From: Micromonospora echinofusca
Lineage (GTDB): Bacteria; Actinomycetota; Actinomycetes; Mycobacteriales; Micromonosporaceae
Assembly (NCBI RefSeq): GCF_900091445.1
Contig: NZ_LT607733.1
Location: forward strand, 2,496,501 to 2,560,500
DNA: 64,000 bases
Direction of reading: 5' to 3'
Part shown: positions 29,632 through 37,714 of the stretch, one piece after another
Numbering within the stretch: the first letter of the stretch is position 1
Layout of the letters: every line of letters starts with the position of its first letter
Made by a program: the position numbers and the translations under genes
Notes under the pieces: model-generated
Database searches by the model: none
The model's input: only the letters and a program-made list of their open reading frames with translations
Told to the model about the DNA's origin: nothing

Positions 29632-30875
29632 CCGCGCGGGCCGTGGTGACCGGCATCGGCGTCGTGGCACCCAGCGGGGTCGGCGTGGACGCGCACTGGC
29701 GTACGGTGCTCGCCGGCACCCGCCGCACCGGGCCGATCACCCTGTTCGACCCCGCCGGCTACCCGACCCGCCACGGCGGGGAGGTGCCCGGCTTCGACGC
29801 CGCCGCGTACGCCGACAACCGGCGGCTGGTGCAGACCGACCGGTGGACGCACCTCGGTTTCGCCGCGACCCGGCTGGCGCTGGCCGACGCCGGCCTGCCC
29901 GAGCGGGCGCCCGACCCGTACGGCTACGCCGTAACGCTGGCCAGTTCCTCCGGCGGGAACCTGTTCGGTCAGCGGGAGCTGCAACGGCTCTGGGGCGGGC
30001 CGTCGCGCACGGTCGGGGCGTACCAGTCGATCGCCTGGTTCTACGCGGCCAGCGTCGGGCAGCTCTCCATCCACCACCAGTTCAAGGGGCCGTGCGGGGT
30101 GCTGGTCGCCGAGGCCGCCGGCGGGCTGGACAGCCTGGCGCACGCCGCGCGGGCGGTGCGCCGGGGCACGCCGGTGGTGATCGCCGGGGCGACCGAGTGC
30201 CCGCTGAGCCCGTACGCCCTGGCCTGTCAGCTGCGCTCGGGGCTGCTCAGCGACGTGTCCGACCCGGAGCGGGCGTACCGGCCGTTCGACGCCGCCGCCA
30301 GCGGTTACCTGCCGGCCGAGGGCGGCGCGGTGTTCGTGGTGGAGGAGCTGGGCCACGCACTGTCGCGGGGCGCCCGCGTCTACGGCGAGGTGACCGGCTG
30401 GGGGTCGACCCACGACGCCGCGCACACCACGGCGGACACGGCCGGCGACCCGGTCCAGTACGCCCGCGCGATGCGGCTGGCCCTGGAGCGGGCCGGCGTC
30501 GGGCCGGAGGCGGTGGACGTGGTGCTGCCCGACGCGCTCGGCGTGCCCCGCTACGACCGCAGCGAGGCCACGGCGTTGCGCGCCGTCTTCGGCGACCGCC
30601 CGCCCCCGGTGACCACCCAGAAGCCGCTGACGGGCCGCGCCCATCAGGGCGGCTCGGCGCTGGACGTGGCCACCGCGCTGCTCGCGTTCGGCCACGACAC
30701 GCTGCCGGCCTCCGCCGGGCCGCACGAGGTGGCCGAGGGCTGCGAGCTGGACTTCCTGCGGGAGCACCGGCGGCCGCGCAGCCGGCTGGCGCTGGTCTGC
30801 GCGCGCGGCTTCGACGGGTTCAACAGCGCGCTGGTCCTGCGCGGGGCCGCGCCGCAGAGGGGAGCGACACCGTGA
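29628..30875 (+). CDS. Type II PKS ketosynthase beta / chain length factor
   Basis: 415 residues homologous to KS-alpha but without the catalytic cysteine: the aligned segment is [13 protein letters not shown], placing Ala163 where KS-alpha has Cys. Most chain-length factors have Gln at this spot (AEQAGGLD), the residue linked to malonyl-ACP decarboxylation, so this one lacks both. It forms the heterodimer with KS-alpha and sets chain length. Starts at GTG 29628 and is coupled to both neighbours. No chain length is predicted, since the gating residues cannot be aligned reliably here. Confidence 0.95.
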   Translation: MTARAVVTGIGVVAPSGVGVDAHWRTVLAGTRRTGPITLFDPAGYPTRHGGEVPGFDAAAYADNRRLVQTDRWTHLGFAATRLALADAGLPERAPDPYGYAVTLASSSGGNLFGQRELQRLWGGPSRTVGAYQSIAWFYAASVGQLSIHHQFKGPCGVLVAEAAGGLDSLAHAARAVRRGTPVVIAGATECPLSPYALACQLRSGLLSDVSDPERAYRPFDAAASGYLPAEGGAVFVVEELGHALSRGARVYGEVTGWGSTHDAAHTTADTAGDPVQYARAMRLALERAGVGPEAVDVVLPDALGVPRYDRSEATALRAVFGDRPPPVTTQKPLTGRAHQGGSALDVATALLAFGHDTLPASAGPHEVAEGCELDFLREHRRPRSRLALVCARGFDGFNSALVLRGAAPQRGATP

Positions 30876-31249
30876 GCGAGCAGGTCACCGGTACGACGCC
30901 CGTCGGGGCGCAGCGGCGTGCCGACGCGGGCGGGCAGCGGGCGCGGGTGGTGTTCCTGGTGCGGGTGCCGACCGAGCGCACGGAGGCGTTCCTGGCCGCG
31001 TACGAGCAGGTCCGGCACCTCGTGGCCGGCAGCGTGCCCGGGCACCTCGTCGACCAGGTCTGCCGCTCGTCGGCTGACCCGGAGCAGTGGCTGATCACCA
31101 GCGAGTGGGCGAGTTTGGCCGACTTCGAGGCGTGGGAACGCAGCCCGGAGCACCGGGACCTGGTCCGGCCGATGCGGGAGTGCTTCACCGACGCGCGGTC
31201 GCTGCGCTTCCTCATCCACGCCCAGACCCCGGCCGTGGCGCGGGCCTGA
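30872..31249 (+). CDS. Antibiotic biosynthesis monooxygenase (ABM) family protein
   Basis: 125 residues. After a variable 25-residue start, an ABM/dimeric alpha-beta barrel: VVFLVRVPTERTEAFLAAYE, then ADPEQWLITSEWASLADFEA and WERSPEHRDLVRPMRECF. Cofactorless quinone-forming monooxygenases of this type (ActVA-Orf6/TcmH family) oxidise anthrone-like polyketides, and whiE clusters carry a similar small gene. GTG start at 30872 overlaps KS-beta by 4 bases. It is the last gene of the coupled region A operon; about 100 bp of non-coding sequence follows. Confidence 0.87.
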   Translation: MSEQVTGTTPVGAQRRADAGGQRARVVFLVRVPTERTEAFLAAYEQVRHLVAGSVPGHLVDQVCRSSADPEQWLITSEWASLADFEAWERSPEHRDLVRPMRECFTDARSLRFLIHAQTPAVARA

Positions 31250-31353
31250 TCCGCGCACCGCGCAGGACCGGGCCCGGCGGTCAGCCGCGGCCCGGCGTCC
31301 GGGCGGCCGTGGGTGGGGCGGTCGGGCGCCGGGCGTGGTGGCAGGCTGCGGGG

Positions 31354-31656
31354 ATGAGTGAACGCGACCTGCCCGCGCTGACCCGGGCCGAGCAGGAACT
31401 CGTCGAGCGCTACCTGCGCGTCGTCGACCTGGTCGCCCGGCTGAACCCGGCCCGCGACAGCGGGCACTTCGACCCGCTGGGCTGCGTGCTCGCCGCTCAG
31501 GCCCTGGCGGCCGAGGCGCGGGCGATCGCGGCCGTGGCGGAGCTGATGCGTGAGCGCGGCGAGACGGAGCTGCACGCCGGCACCCTGGCCCGCGCGATGC
31601 GCGCGATGGACGGTGAGCGGCGTACCGCCCGCGTGGCGCTCCCACCTGCCTCCTGA
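31354..31656 (+). CDS. Hypothetical helical protein, 100 aa
   Basis: Not recognised. It is an all-helical, charged sequence (LTRAEQELVERYLRVVDLVA, then GCVLAAQALAAEARAIAAVA). No membrane segment or signal peptide is seen. ATG 31354 with GCGGGG upstream. It sits between the region A operon and the region B operon, in the same direction, with gaps of about 100 and 277 bp, so membership in either is unclear. The helical pattern is compatible with a small dimeric accessory protein. Confidence 0.55.
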   Translation: MSERDLPALTRAEQELVERYLRVVDLVARLNPARDSGHFDPLGCVLAAQALAAEARAIAAVAELMRERGETELHAGTLARAMRAMDGERRTARVALPPAS

Positions 31657-31815
31657 CCTCCCTCCACCACCCGTTCGAAGACCGCCATCGGCCGTCCGGT
31701 GGGCGTCTCGCGCCGTACGCACGATGGGTCATCCGGCGGTCACCCTGCGCCGCCGTACGCGCCCGATACTGCCCGCCGAACCGGTCGTGGGCAATCCGGC
31801 CGGCCGCTCTTTCTG

Positions 31816-31907
31816 ATCTAGCCATTCGCATCTAGCTATGCGTCCGGACGGCGTCGTAAGGTTCCCCGCAGCACCCCGACAGGCACACCTTATGGGCGGT
31901 TCCGCCC
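31816..31907 (+). promoter_or_regulatory. Candidate operator/promoter region for the region B operon
   Basis: Within the 277-bp gap before the first ligase gene, an unusually AT-rich patch holds a direct repeat ATCTAGC (31816-31822 and 31830-31836, 14 bp apart). The second copy lies inside an inverted repeat CGCAT-N6-ATGCG (31827-31842). Further on, GGGCGG-TT-CCGCCC (31894-31907) is a perfect palindrome about 26 bp before the GTG. These look like regulator sites distinct from the SARP-type repeats of region A. Confidence 0.4.
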
Positions 31908-31933
31908 TATCTGAGGCTGGGCGGTGAACGGTA

Positions 31934-33319
31934 GTGACGACGGGAAATCCTGCGGCGACAGACCCGCTCTGGGTTGACGAAATTCTGCTCCAAGGCCGTT
32001 CCACCGACATTTGTCTCCGACTACCCGAACCGGTCGACCGGGGCACCCTGCGCCGGCTGGTGACCGGGGCGCAGGCCCGTCTCGCCGCGGCCGGACTGCG
32101 TCCCGGCGGCGCCGCCGCGCTGCGGCTGCCGCCCTCGCTGGCGTACGTGGTGAACCTGCTGGCCACCTGGCGCAGCGGGGCGCAGGCGATCCTGCTCGAC
32201 CACCGGCTCACCGACCACGAGGTCGGCCGGGCGCTGGAGCGGCTCACCCCGCAGGTGGTGGTGGCCCCGGTCCGCACCGGCGGCGGCGGACTACGGATCT
32301 TCGTGGACGTCACCGAGGGCGTCACCGCGTACGCCGACCGCCCGGCGGTCAGCGGGCACGCCGTGATCCAGCTCAGCTCCGGCTCCACCGGACCGTCCAA
32401 GGTGATCGGCCGTACCGCCGAGGACCTGGTCGCCGAGGTGCACCGCTACACCCGCATCGACGGCGTGGCGCTGCCCGGCGAGCGGATCATCCTGCTGCCC
32501 TCGATGGTGCACGTGCTGGGCCTGGTCGGCGGCCTGCTCTACGGCCTGCACGCCGGCGTCGAGCTGGTGCCGCCGGAGCGCCTGGCCGGCGACGCCGTGC
32601 TGGCCGCGATCGCCGCCGACGACTCGCCGGCCACCGTGCTCGGCGTGCCGTTCCACATCGGACTGCTCGCCTCCACCCGGCCCACCGGGCCGCTGCCGCA
32701 GTTCAAGCGGATGACCACCGGCGGCGAGCTGGTCCCGGCCGCCGTCGCCGCCGCCTTCGCCGACCGCCACGGCGTGCCGCTGGGCAACATGTACGGGATG
32801 ACCGAGGTCGGCGTCATCGGCACCGACCTGCACGGCCGGCACCGCCCGTCCATCGCCCCCGCGCCCGGCATCGAGGTCCGGGAGGTCGACGGCGAGCTGC
32901 GGGTGAGCTGCCCCGCGTCGCCGTACGTCGGGCTGAGCGACCCCACCCGCTGGGCCGACGGCTGGCTGCACACCCGCGACGCCGGCACCGTCGATGCCGG
33001 CACGGGCCTGGTCACCGTCCGCGGGCGGCTCGACTCGCAGGTCTCCGTCGGCGGCCTGAAGGTCGACCTGACCGAGGTGGAGGCGACCGTCGCGGCGCTG
33101 CCCGGCGTCGCCGCCGCCGTCGTCGTCTTCGACGGCGCGATCACCGCCTACGTGCAGCCCGACGGGCCGCTGTCGCAGGAGGTCCTCGACGAGCTGCTCG
33201 CCGAGCGGCTGGCCGGCTACAAGCGACCCCGCACCCTGCGCCTGGTGGCTCAGTTGCCGCGCACCACCACCGGCAAGCTGGTCCGCTCGACCGACGCGCT
33301 GCGTACGGCGGCGACGTGA
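31934..33319 (+). CDS. AMP-forming acyl/aryl ligase (ANL superfamily)
   Basis: A 461-residue adenylate-forming enzyme. P-loop LSSGSTGPSKVIGRT, A5-like NMYGMTEVGVIGTDLHG, hinge GRLDSQVSVGGLKVD and the catalytic C-terminal lysine in TTTGKLVRS are all present. The A7 motif reads LHTRDAGTVD, i.e. Arg for the usual Gly of TGD. It is shorter than average because the N-terminal domain is compact. It likely activates a carboxylic acid for loading on one of the stand-alone carrier proteins downstream. GTG start 31934, first gene of region B. Its 3' end overlaps the antisense phosphopantetheinyl transferase gene by 70 bp. Confidence 0.85.
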   Translation: MTTGNPAATDPLWVDEILLQGRSTDICLRLPEPVDRGTLRRLVTGAQARLAAAGLRPGGAAALRLPPSLAYVVNLLATWRSGAQAILLDHRLTDHEVGRALERLTPQVVVAPVRTGGGGLRIFVDVTEGVTAYADRPAVSGHAVIQLSSGSTGPSKVIGRTAEDLVAEVHRYTRIDGVALPGERIILLPSMVHVLGLVGGLLYGLHAGVELVPPERLAGDAVLAAIAADDSPATVLGVPFHIGLLASTRPTGPLPQFKRMTTGGELVPAAVAAAFADRHGVPLGNMYGMTEVGVIGTDLHGRHRPSIAPAPGIEVREVDGELRVSCPASPYVGLSDPTRWADGWLHTRDAGTVDAGTGLVTVRGRLDSQVSVGGLKVDLTEVEATVAALPGVAAAVVVFDGAITAYVQPDGPLSQEVLDELLAERLAGYKRPRTLRLVAQLPRTTTGKLVRSTDALRTAAT

Positions 33320-33969
33320 CCACCGTGCCGCGCCGCCCCGACGTGCCCGTCCGCCTCGACCACGACCACCTCGACCGGCGCCGCGTCGACGGCGTCGACG
33401 GCGACCGCCAGGACCAGGCCCGCGCCCACGCCCGGATGCCCCACGCGCAGCCGCGCGAGACCGGGCACCGGCCGCAGCGACGCCTCCGCGTCGACGGGCA
33501 CCGGCATCCGCCGGCGCAGGCCACCGTCGCGCAGCCCCACCCCGAGCGCCTTGCCCACGGCCTCCTTCGCCGTCCACAGCCGCAGGAAGTCCGTCACCTG
33601 CCCGTCGGCGGGCCGCCCGACCAGCCAGGCCGCCTCGGCGGGGGCGTACCACCGGCGGGCCAGCGCCGCCGCCGGCAGCGGCCGGCACCGCTCCACGTCC
33701 ACGCCCACCGGGCCACCCGCCCGGGCGGCGACCACCACCACGGGCCCGGACCGGCTGACGCTGACCGGCAGCCGCGCCCCCGCGCCGCACACCGCGACCA
33801 GCGGACGCCCGTCGCGGCCGCGCTCCACCACGATCTCCGCCTCCGCGCGGCCGAGCAGCGCGGCACCCGCCCGCCGCAACAGCCGACCGGCCGGGGCCGG
33901 CCGACCGCCGACGCCCCGACCGATCCACACGTACGCGGTGTCCCGACCGGGCACCGGTAACTGGCTCAC
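33250..33969 (-). CDS. Sfp-type 4'-phosphopantetheinyl transferase
   Basis: 239 residues. Core motifs GPVGVDVERCRPLP and FLRLWTAKEAVGKALGVGLR carry the Mg-binding Asp/Glu and catalytic Lys. It converts apo carrier proteins to holo form using CoA. It is encoded antisense between two rightward genes of the region B operon, overlapping the ligase end by 70 bp and starting only 15 bp from the ACP start. If GTG 33969 is the true start, codon 4 is TTA (33958-33960), suggesting bldA-dependent translation. An in-frame GTG at 33954 would exclude it. Neither start has a clear ribosome site. Confidence 0.88.
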   Translation of the reverse strand: MSQLPVPGRDTAYVWIGRGVGGRPAPAGRLLRRAGAALLGRAEAEIVVERGRDGRPLVAVCGAGARLPVSVSRSGPVVVVAARAGGPVGVDVERCRPLPAAALARRWYAPAEAAWLVGRPADGQVTDFLRLWTAKEAVGKALGVGLRDGGLRRRMPVPVDAEASLRPVPGLARLRVGHPGVGAGLVLAVAVDAVDAAPVEVVVVEADGHVGAARHGGHVAAVRSASVERTSLPVVVRGN

Positions 33970-33984
33970 GGAAAGAGGTTAACC

Positions 33985-34251
33985 ATGCGACCCGAGATCC
34001 GCGCCTTCGTCGTCGAACAGCTCGAGGACATGAACTACGACGTCGAGGGCATCGACGACGACACCACGCTCGGCCCGTCCGGGGTGGACCTGGAGTCGCT
34101 GGCCCTCGCCGACCTCGCCGTACGCGTCGAGGACCGCTACGGCCTCAAGTTCGCCGACGACGAGTCCGAGAAGCTGGCCCTGATGACGGTCGGCGAGTTC
34201 ACCACGATGGTCGCCGACCGGGTCGCCGGGGCGCCGAGCGACAACTCCTGA
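33985..34251 (+). CDS. Stand-alone acyl carrier protein (carrier 1)
   Basis: 88 residues, all-helical ACP fold with the phosphopantetheine serine in GVDLESLALADLAVRVED (Ser38; DxES in place of the common DSL). The C-terminus ends at APSDNS. It is probably activated by the phosphopantetheinyl transferase whose gene starts 15 bp away on the other strand. ATG 33985, ribosome site GAAAGAGG. Its stop overlaps the next carrier gene by one base (TGATG). The substrate is likely an acid adenylated by a neighbouring ligase, or a 2-carbon unit from the E1 proteins. Confidence 0.88.
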   Translation: MRPEIRAFVVEQLEDMNYDVEGIDDDTTLGPSGVDLESLALADLAVRVEDRYGLKFADDESEKLALMTVGEFTTMVADRVAGAPSDNS

Positions 34252-34496
34252 TGGCCGGTCAGCCCGACCTGGGACGGGCCGACCTGGTGACCATGCTCGC
34301 CGACCTGTCCGGGAAACCGTCCGCCGAGGTCGGCGACCGGATCGGCTCCATGGAGCTGGCCTGGCTGGTGCACCTCGTCGAGCAGCGCCACGACCGGCGG
34401 CTCGACCTCACCGACGACCAGCTCGCCGCGATCCGCACCGTCGACGACGCCCTGGCGGTCTTCCGGACCGCCCTGACCGCCGCCGCCGATGGCTGA
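34251..34496 (+). CDS. Stand-alone acyl carrier protein-like protein (carrier 2)
   Basis: 81 residues, ACP-like four-helix pattern. The modification site reads RIGSMELAWLVHLVEQRHDR, with Ser33 preserved but Gly in place of the usual preceding Asp, which may change recognition by the transferase or ketosynthase. It begins on the last base of carrier 1 and overlaps the following ketosynthase-like gene by 8 bases. Two different carriers in tandem suggest that starter and extender (or aminoacyl and acyl) groups are held separately. Confidence 0.8.
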   Translation: MAGQPDLGRADLVTMLADLSGKPSAEVGDRIGSMELAWLVHLVEQRHDRRLDLTDDQLAAIRTVDDALAVFRTALTAAADG

Positions 34497-35571
34497 GCCG
34501 GCGGCCGTCCCGCTCACCGGCGTCCACGCGAGCAGCGCGTTCGGCAGGGGAACCGACGCGCAGCTCGCCAGCGTGCTCGCCGGCGACCCGGCGTTCCGGC
34601 CCGTGGACCGCTTCGACACCACGGCCCGCCGGGTCGACGCCGCCGCCACCCTGCCCGACGCCGGTGACCTCGCCGACGAACTCGCCGAGGCCGTGGACGC
34701 CGCCTGCCGGGCCGCCGGCCTCGACGCCGGCCGGCGGGGCGGCACCGCCCTGCTGCTGGCCGTACACGGCGGCGCGCACGTGCCGGCGCTCACCACCGCG
34801 CTGGCCGCCCGCAGCGGGCTCACCGGCCCGGCCCGGGCGTACACCACCGCCTGCGTCTCGGCCAGCAGCGCGGTCGCCGACGCCGCCGCCCTGATCCGGC
34901 GGGGCGACGTCGACCGCGCGGTGGTGGCCGCCGGCTACCTGGTCGAGCCCGACCAGTACGCGCTCTTCGACGCTGGTCGCGCCCTCGCCACCGACGGCGC
35001 GGTGCGCCCGTTCAGCGCCGGGCGCACCGGACTGCTGCTCGGCGACGGCGTCGCCGCGGTGGTGCTGGAGTCGCGGGCCGTCGCCCGGGACGCGGTCGCC
35101 GACCTGCTCGGCTGGGGCCGGGCCGGCGACGCGTTCCACCCCTGCCAGCCCGAGCCGGGCGGGCGCGGCCTGGCCCGCGCGGTCACCGCGGCGCTGCGCC
35201 GCGCCGGGCTGACGGCGGAGGCGATCGGGTACGTCAACGCCAACGCCACCGGCACCGGCCACAGCGACGCCGCCGAGGCCGCGGCCCTGCGCACCGCGCT
35301 CGGCGCGGCGGCCACACACGTCCCGGTCAGCTCCACCAAGGCGCTGCACGGGCACGCCCTGGAGGCCTCCGGCCTGCTGGAACTGGTGGTGACCGTGCTC
35401 GCCCTGCGGCACGGGAAACTGCCCGTCAACGCCGGCTGGCTGGGCCCCGACCCGGCCTGCCCGCTGGACGTGGTGCGCGACGCGCCCCGGCCCGCCACCA
35501 CCGGGTACGCGCTGAGCCTCAACGCCGCCTTCGGCGGCGCCAACACGGCGCTGCTGGTCGGTACGGCATGA
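34489..35571 (+). CDS. Ketosynthase-like protein with Cys-Asn-His triad
   Basis: 360 residues of thiolase fold, shorter than the usual 400-420. The nucleophile is kept (Cys122 in YTTACVSASSAVADAA) and the last histidine is kept (His289 in TKALHGHALEASG). The HGTGT-type motif is NATGT (VNANATGTGHSD), so the first catalytic histidine is Asn252. FabH-type enzymes are Cys-His-Asn; this order (Cys-Asn-His) is different. It may acyl-transfer without decarboxylative condensation, or partner a normal KS. Overlaps its neighbours by 8 and 4 bases. Confidence 0.87.
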   Translation: MAEPAAVPLTGVHASSAFGRGTDAQLASVLAGDPAFRPVDRFDTTARRVDAAATLPDAGDLADELAEAVDAACRAAGLDAGRRGGTALLLAVHGGAHVPALTTALAARSGLTGPARAYTTACVSASSAVADAAALIRRGDVDRAVVAAGYLVEPDQYALFDAGRALATDGAVRPFSAGRTGLLLGDGVAAVVLESRAVARDAVADLLGWGRAGDAFHPCQPEPGGRGLARAVTAALRRAGLTAEAIGYVNANATGTGHSDAAEAAALRTALGAAATHVPVSSTKALHGHALEASGLLELVVTVLALRHGKLPVNAGWLGPDPACPLDVVRDAPRPATTGYALSLNAAFGGANTALLVGTA

Positions 35572-36101
35572 GCGCGACCGGCAACCTCACCGTGCTGGCC
35601 GAGGCGGCCTGGCCCGAGCCGGGCGACGGGGCGCCGCCGCCGGTGCCCGGGTACGTGCACTCCCGCTTCCCGCCCCTCGTCGCGGCCGTCGCCGAGCGCT
35701 GCCTGACCCGGGCGTACGGCCAGCGGCCGGCCCCCGACGGCGAGCGGACCGCCATCGTGCTGGTCAGCGCGGCCGGCGACCGGGCCAGCGCCGCCCACGT
35801 GCGCGCCACGGTCGCCGCCGGCGGCCGACCCGGGCCGCTGTTCTTCTTCCAGTCGGTGCCCAACAGCGTGGCCGGGCACGTGGCCGCCCGCTGGGGCCTC
35901 GGCGGGCCGGTGCTCTGCCTCGCCCCGGCCGGCGACCCGCGCGCCGAGGGCACCGCCGAGGTCGAACTGCTGCTGCACGACGGCGACGCCGACCGGGCGT
36001 TGCTGGTCCTGATCGAACAGGCGCCCGACGACGGCGTCCCGGGCGGGGCACCCGCAACCGGCGCCGTCGCGGTGCTGCTGGGGGGAGGAGACGCACCATG
36101 A
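35568..36101 (+). CDS. Truncated ketosynthase-like protein (N-terminal half only)
   Basis: 177 residues resembling only the N-terminal ketoacyl-synthase region (Ketoacyl-synt_2-type): PLFFFQSVPNSVAGHVAARW then GLGGPVLCLAPAGD. At the nucleophile position is a Leu/Ala context (VLCLAPAGDP), with no recognisable catalytic Cys in a TxCxS setting. Histidine motifs and the C-terminal half are absent, yet reading is continuous and coupled to both neighbours by 4-base overlaps. That suggests a maintained gene rather than debris. It could be a non-catalytic partner or chain-length-type subunit for one of the adjacent ketosynthases. Confidence 0.75.
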   Translation: MSATGNLTVLAEAAWPEPGDGAPPPVPGYVHSRFPPLVAAVAERCLTRAYGQRPAPDGERTAIVLVSAAGDRASAAHVRATVAAGGRPGPLFFFQSVPNSVAGHVAARWGLGGPVLCLAPAGDPRAEGTAEVELLLHDGDADRALLVLIEQAPDDGVPGGAPATGAVAVLLGGGDAP

Positions 36102-37714
36102 GGAACAGGGGACTGCGCGGGGTGCTGGCCGCCGACGAGCGGATCGGCGCCGGCAACGTGCTGGCCCGGGTGCTGGCGCACGGCGCCGACCCGGCCGGGC
36201 CGGGCCTCACCTTCGACACCGACGTGGACGGCCACCCGGCCGGGCGGGCGCTCACGCTGGGCCAGCTAGACGAGCGCGTCGCCGCCCGCGCCGCCTGGCT
36301 GCACCAGCGGGGGATCAAGCCCCGCGACCCGGTGGCCGTGTGGGCCACCGCCGCCGCCGACATGGTGCTCAGCTTCCTCGCGCTGACCCGCCTCGGGGCC
36401 GTACCGGCGCTGATGAACGGCCGGCTGCGTCCCGAGATCGCCGCCGAGTACGTGCGCCGGCTGCGCGGCGTCGGGGTGCTCGCCGACGACGCGCACGGCG
36501 CCCTGCTGGCCGGCCACGACCTCGGCGTCCCGCTGCTCGGCACGCCCGCCGAGGCCGGCGACGGCGACCCCGCCGCCGCGCCCGGGCACTACCGGCACCA
36601 CGCCGACGACCCGGTCGTCATCACCCACACCTCCGGCACCACGGGGGTGCCCAAGGCGGTGCTGCACTCGCACGCCAGCCTCTTCGCCGCCACCCGGCAC
36701 CTGCTCGCCATGCCGCAGGCGCAGGGCACCCGCCGCATCCTCAACGCGCTGCCCGCCCCGCACACCGCCACGGTGCTCATGGTCAACCAGGCCCTCGGCA
36801 ACTGCGCCGAGATGCTCCTGCTCTCCGACCAGGGCGGCGAGCGGGTGCTGCAGGCGATCCAGCGCTGGCGTCCCGACGGGGTGTTCGGGTTCTCCGTGAC
36901 CTGGGCGGAGCTGGCCCGCTTCGACCTGTCCGCGTACGACCTGGACTCGGTGTCGCTGTGGTTCAACACCGGCGACTGCTCACACGAGCCGCACGTACGC
37001 CGGCTGGTGGCGGTCGGCTCCCGCGACGTGGTGACCCGCGACGGGGTCACCCGGGTGCCCGGCTCGGTCTTCATCGACGGGCTCGGCTCCAGCGAGATGG
37101 GGCACTCGATGTTCCACATCACCCACCGCGTCGACACCGACCGCTACGGTCGCTGCGTCGGCCGCCCCTACCGGTTCGCCCGGGTCGCCGTGCTCGACGC
37201 GGCAGGCGAGCCGGTGCCGGCCGGCGAGGTGGGCTGGCTCGGCATCGACTCACCGTCGCTGTTCCGGGGCTACTGGAACGACTCGGTCACCACGTACCGG
37301 TCCCGGCAACGCGGCTGGTACCTCACCGGCGACCTGGTGTACGCCGACGACGAGGGCCGCTACTACCACCTGGACCGGGCCGTCGACTCCGTCGACGCCG
37401 GGGACGGGCGGCGGTTCTACACCGCCCTGTCCGAGGAGCGCGTCCTCGCCGCCTGCCCGGACGTCACCGACTGCACGGTGGTGATCACCTCGGGGGCCGG
37501 CGGGGTGGTCACGGACGTGCTGTTGGAACTCGCCGCCGGCGCCGAGGCCGCCGAGGACCGCACCGAACGGGTCCGGGCGGCGCTCGGCCCGGACGTCGGG
37601 GCGAGCCTGCGCCGGGTGGTGCCGGTCCGCTCCGCGGACATCCCGGTCACCGTCACCGGCAAGGTGCGCAAGGTGGCGCTGCGGGAGCGCTACCTCACCG
37701 AGTCGCCGTCATGA
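36098..37714 (+). CDS. AMP-forming acyl-CoA/aryl ligase (benzoate-CoA-ligase-like)
   Basis: 538 residues with complete adenylate-forming motifs: VITHTSGTTGVPKAVLHSH, DGLGSSEMGHSMFHITH, GWYLTGDLVYADDEGRYYHL and the C-terminal lysine in VTGKVRKVAL. The GxGSSEMxH motif resembles the GIGSTEMLH motif of benzoate and 4-hydroxybenzoate CoA ligases, hinting at an aromatic acid substrate, which would suit the hydroxyphenyl precursors made by HmaS and Hmo. It probably forms acyl-AMP and transfers to CoA or a stand-alone carrier. ATGA overlaps with the KS fragment before it and the KS after it. Confidence 0.87.
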   Translation: MRNRGLRGVLAADERIGAGNVLARVLAHGADPAGPGLTFDTDVDGHPAGRALTLGQLDERVAARAAWLHQRGIKPRDPVAVWATAAADMVLSFLALTRLGAVPALMNGRLRPEIAAEYVRRLRGVGVLADDAHGALLAGHDLGVPLLGTPAEAGDGDPAAAPGHYRHHADDPVVITHTSGTTGVPKAVLHSHASLFAATRHLLAMPQAQGTRRILNALPAPHTATVLMVNQALGNCAEMLLLSDQGGERVLQAIQRWRPDGVFGFSVTWAELARFDLSAYDLDSVSLWFNTGDCSHEPHVRRLVAVGSRDVVTRDGVTRVPGSVFIDGLGSSEMGHSMFHITHRVDTDRYGRCVGRPYRFARVAVLDAAGEPVPAGEVGWLGIDSPSLFRGYWNDSVTTYRSRQRGWYLTGDLVYADDEGRYYHLDRAVDSVDAGDGRRFYTALSEERVLAACPDVTDCTVVITSGAGGVVTDVLLELAAGAEAAEDRTERVRAALGPDVGASLRRVVPVRSADIPVTVTGKVRKVALRERYLTESPS

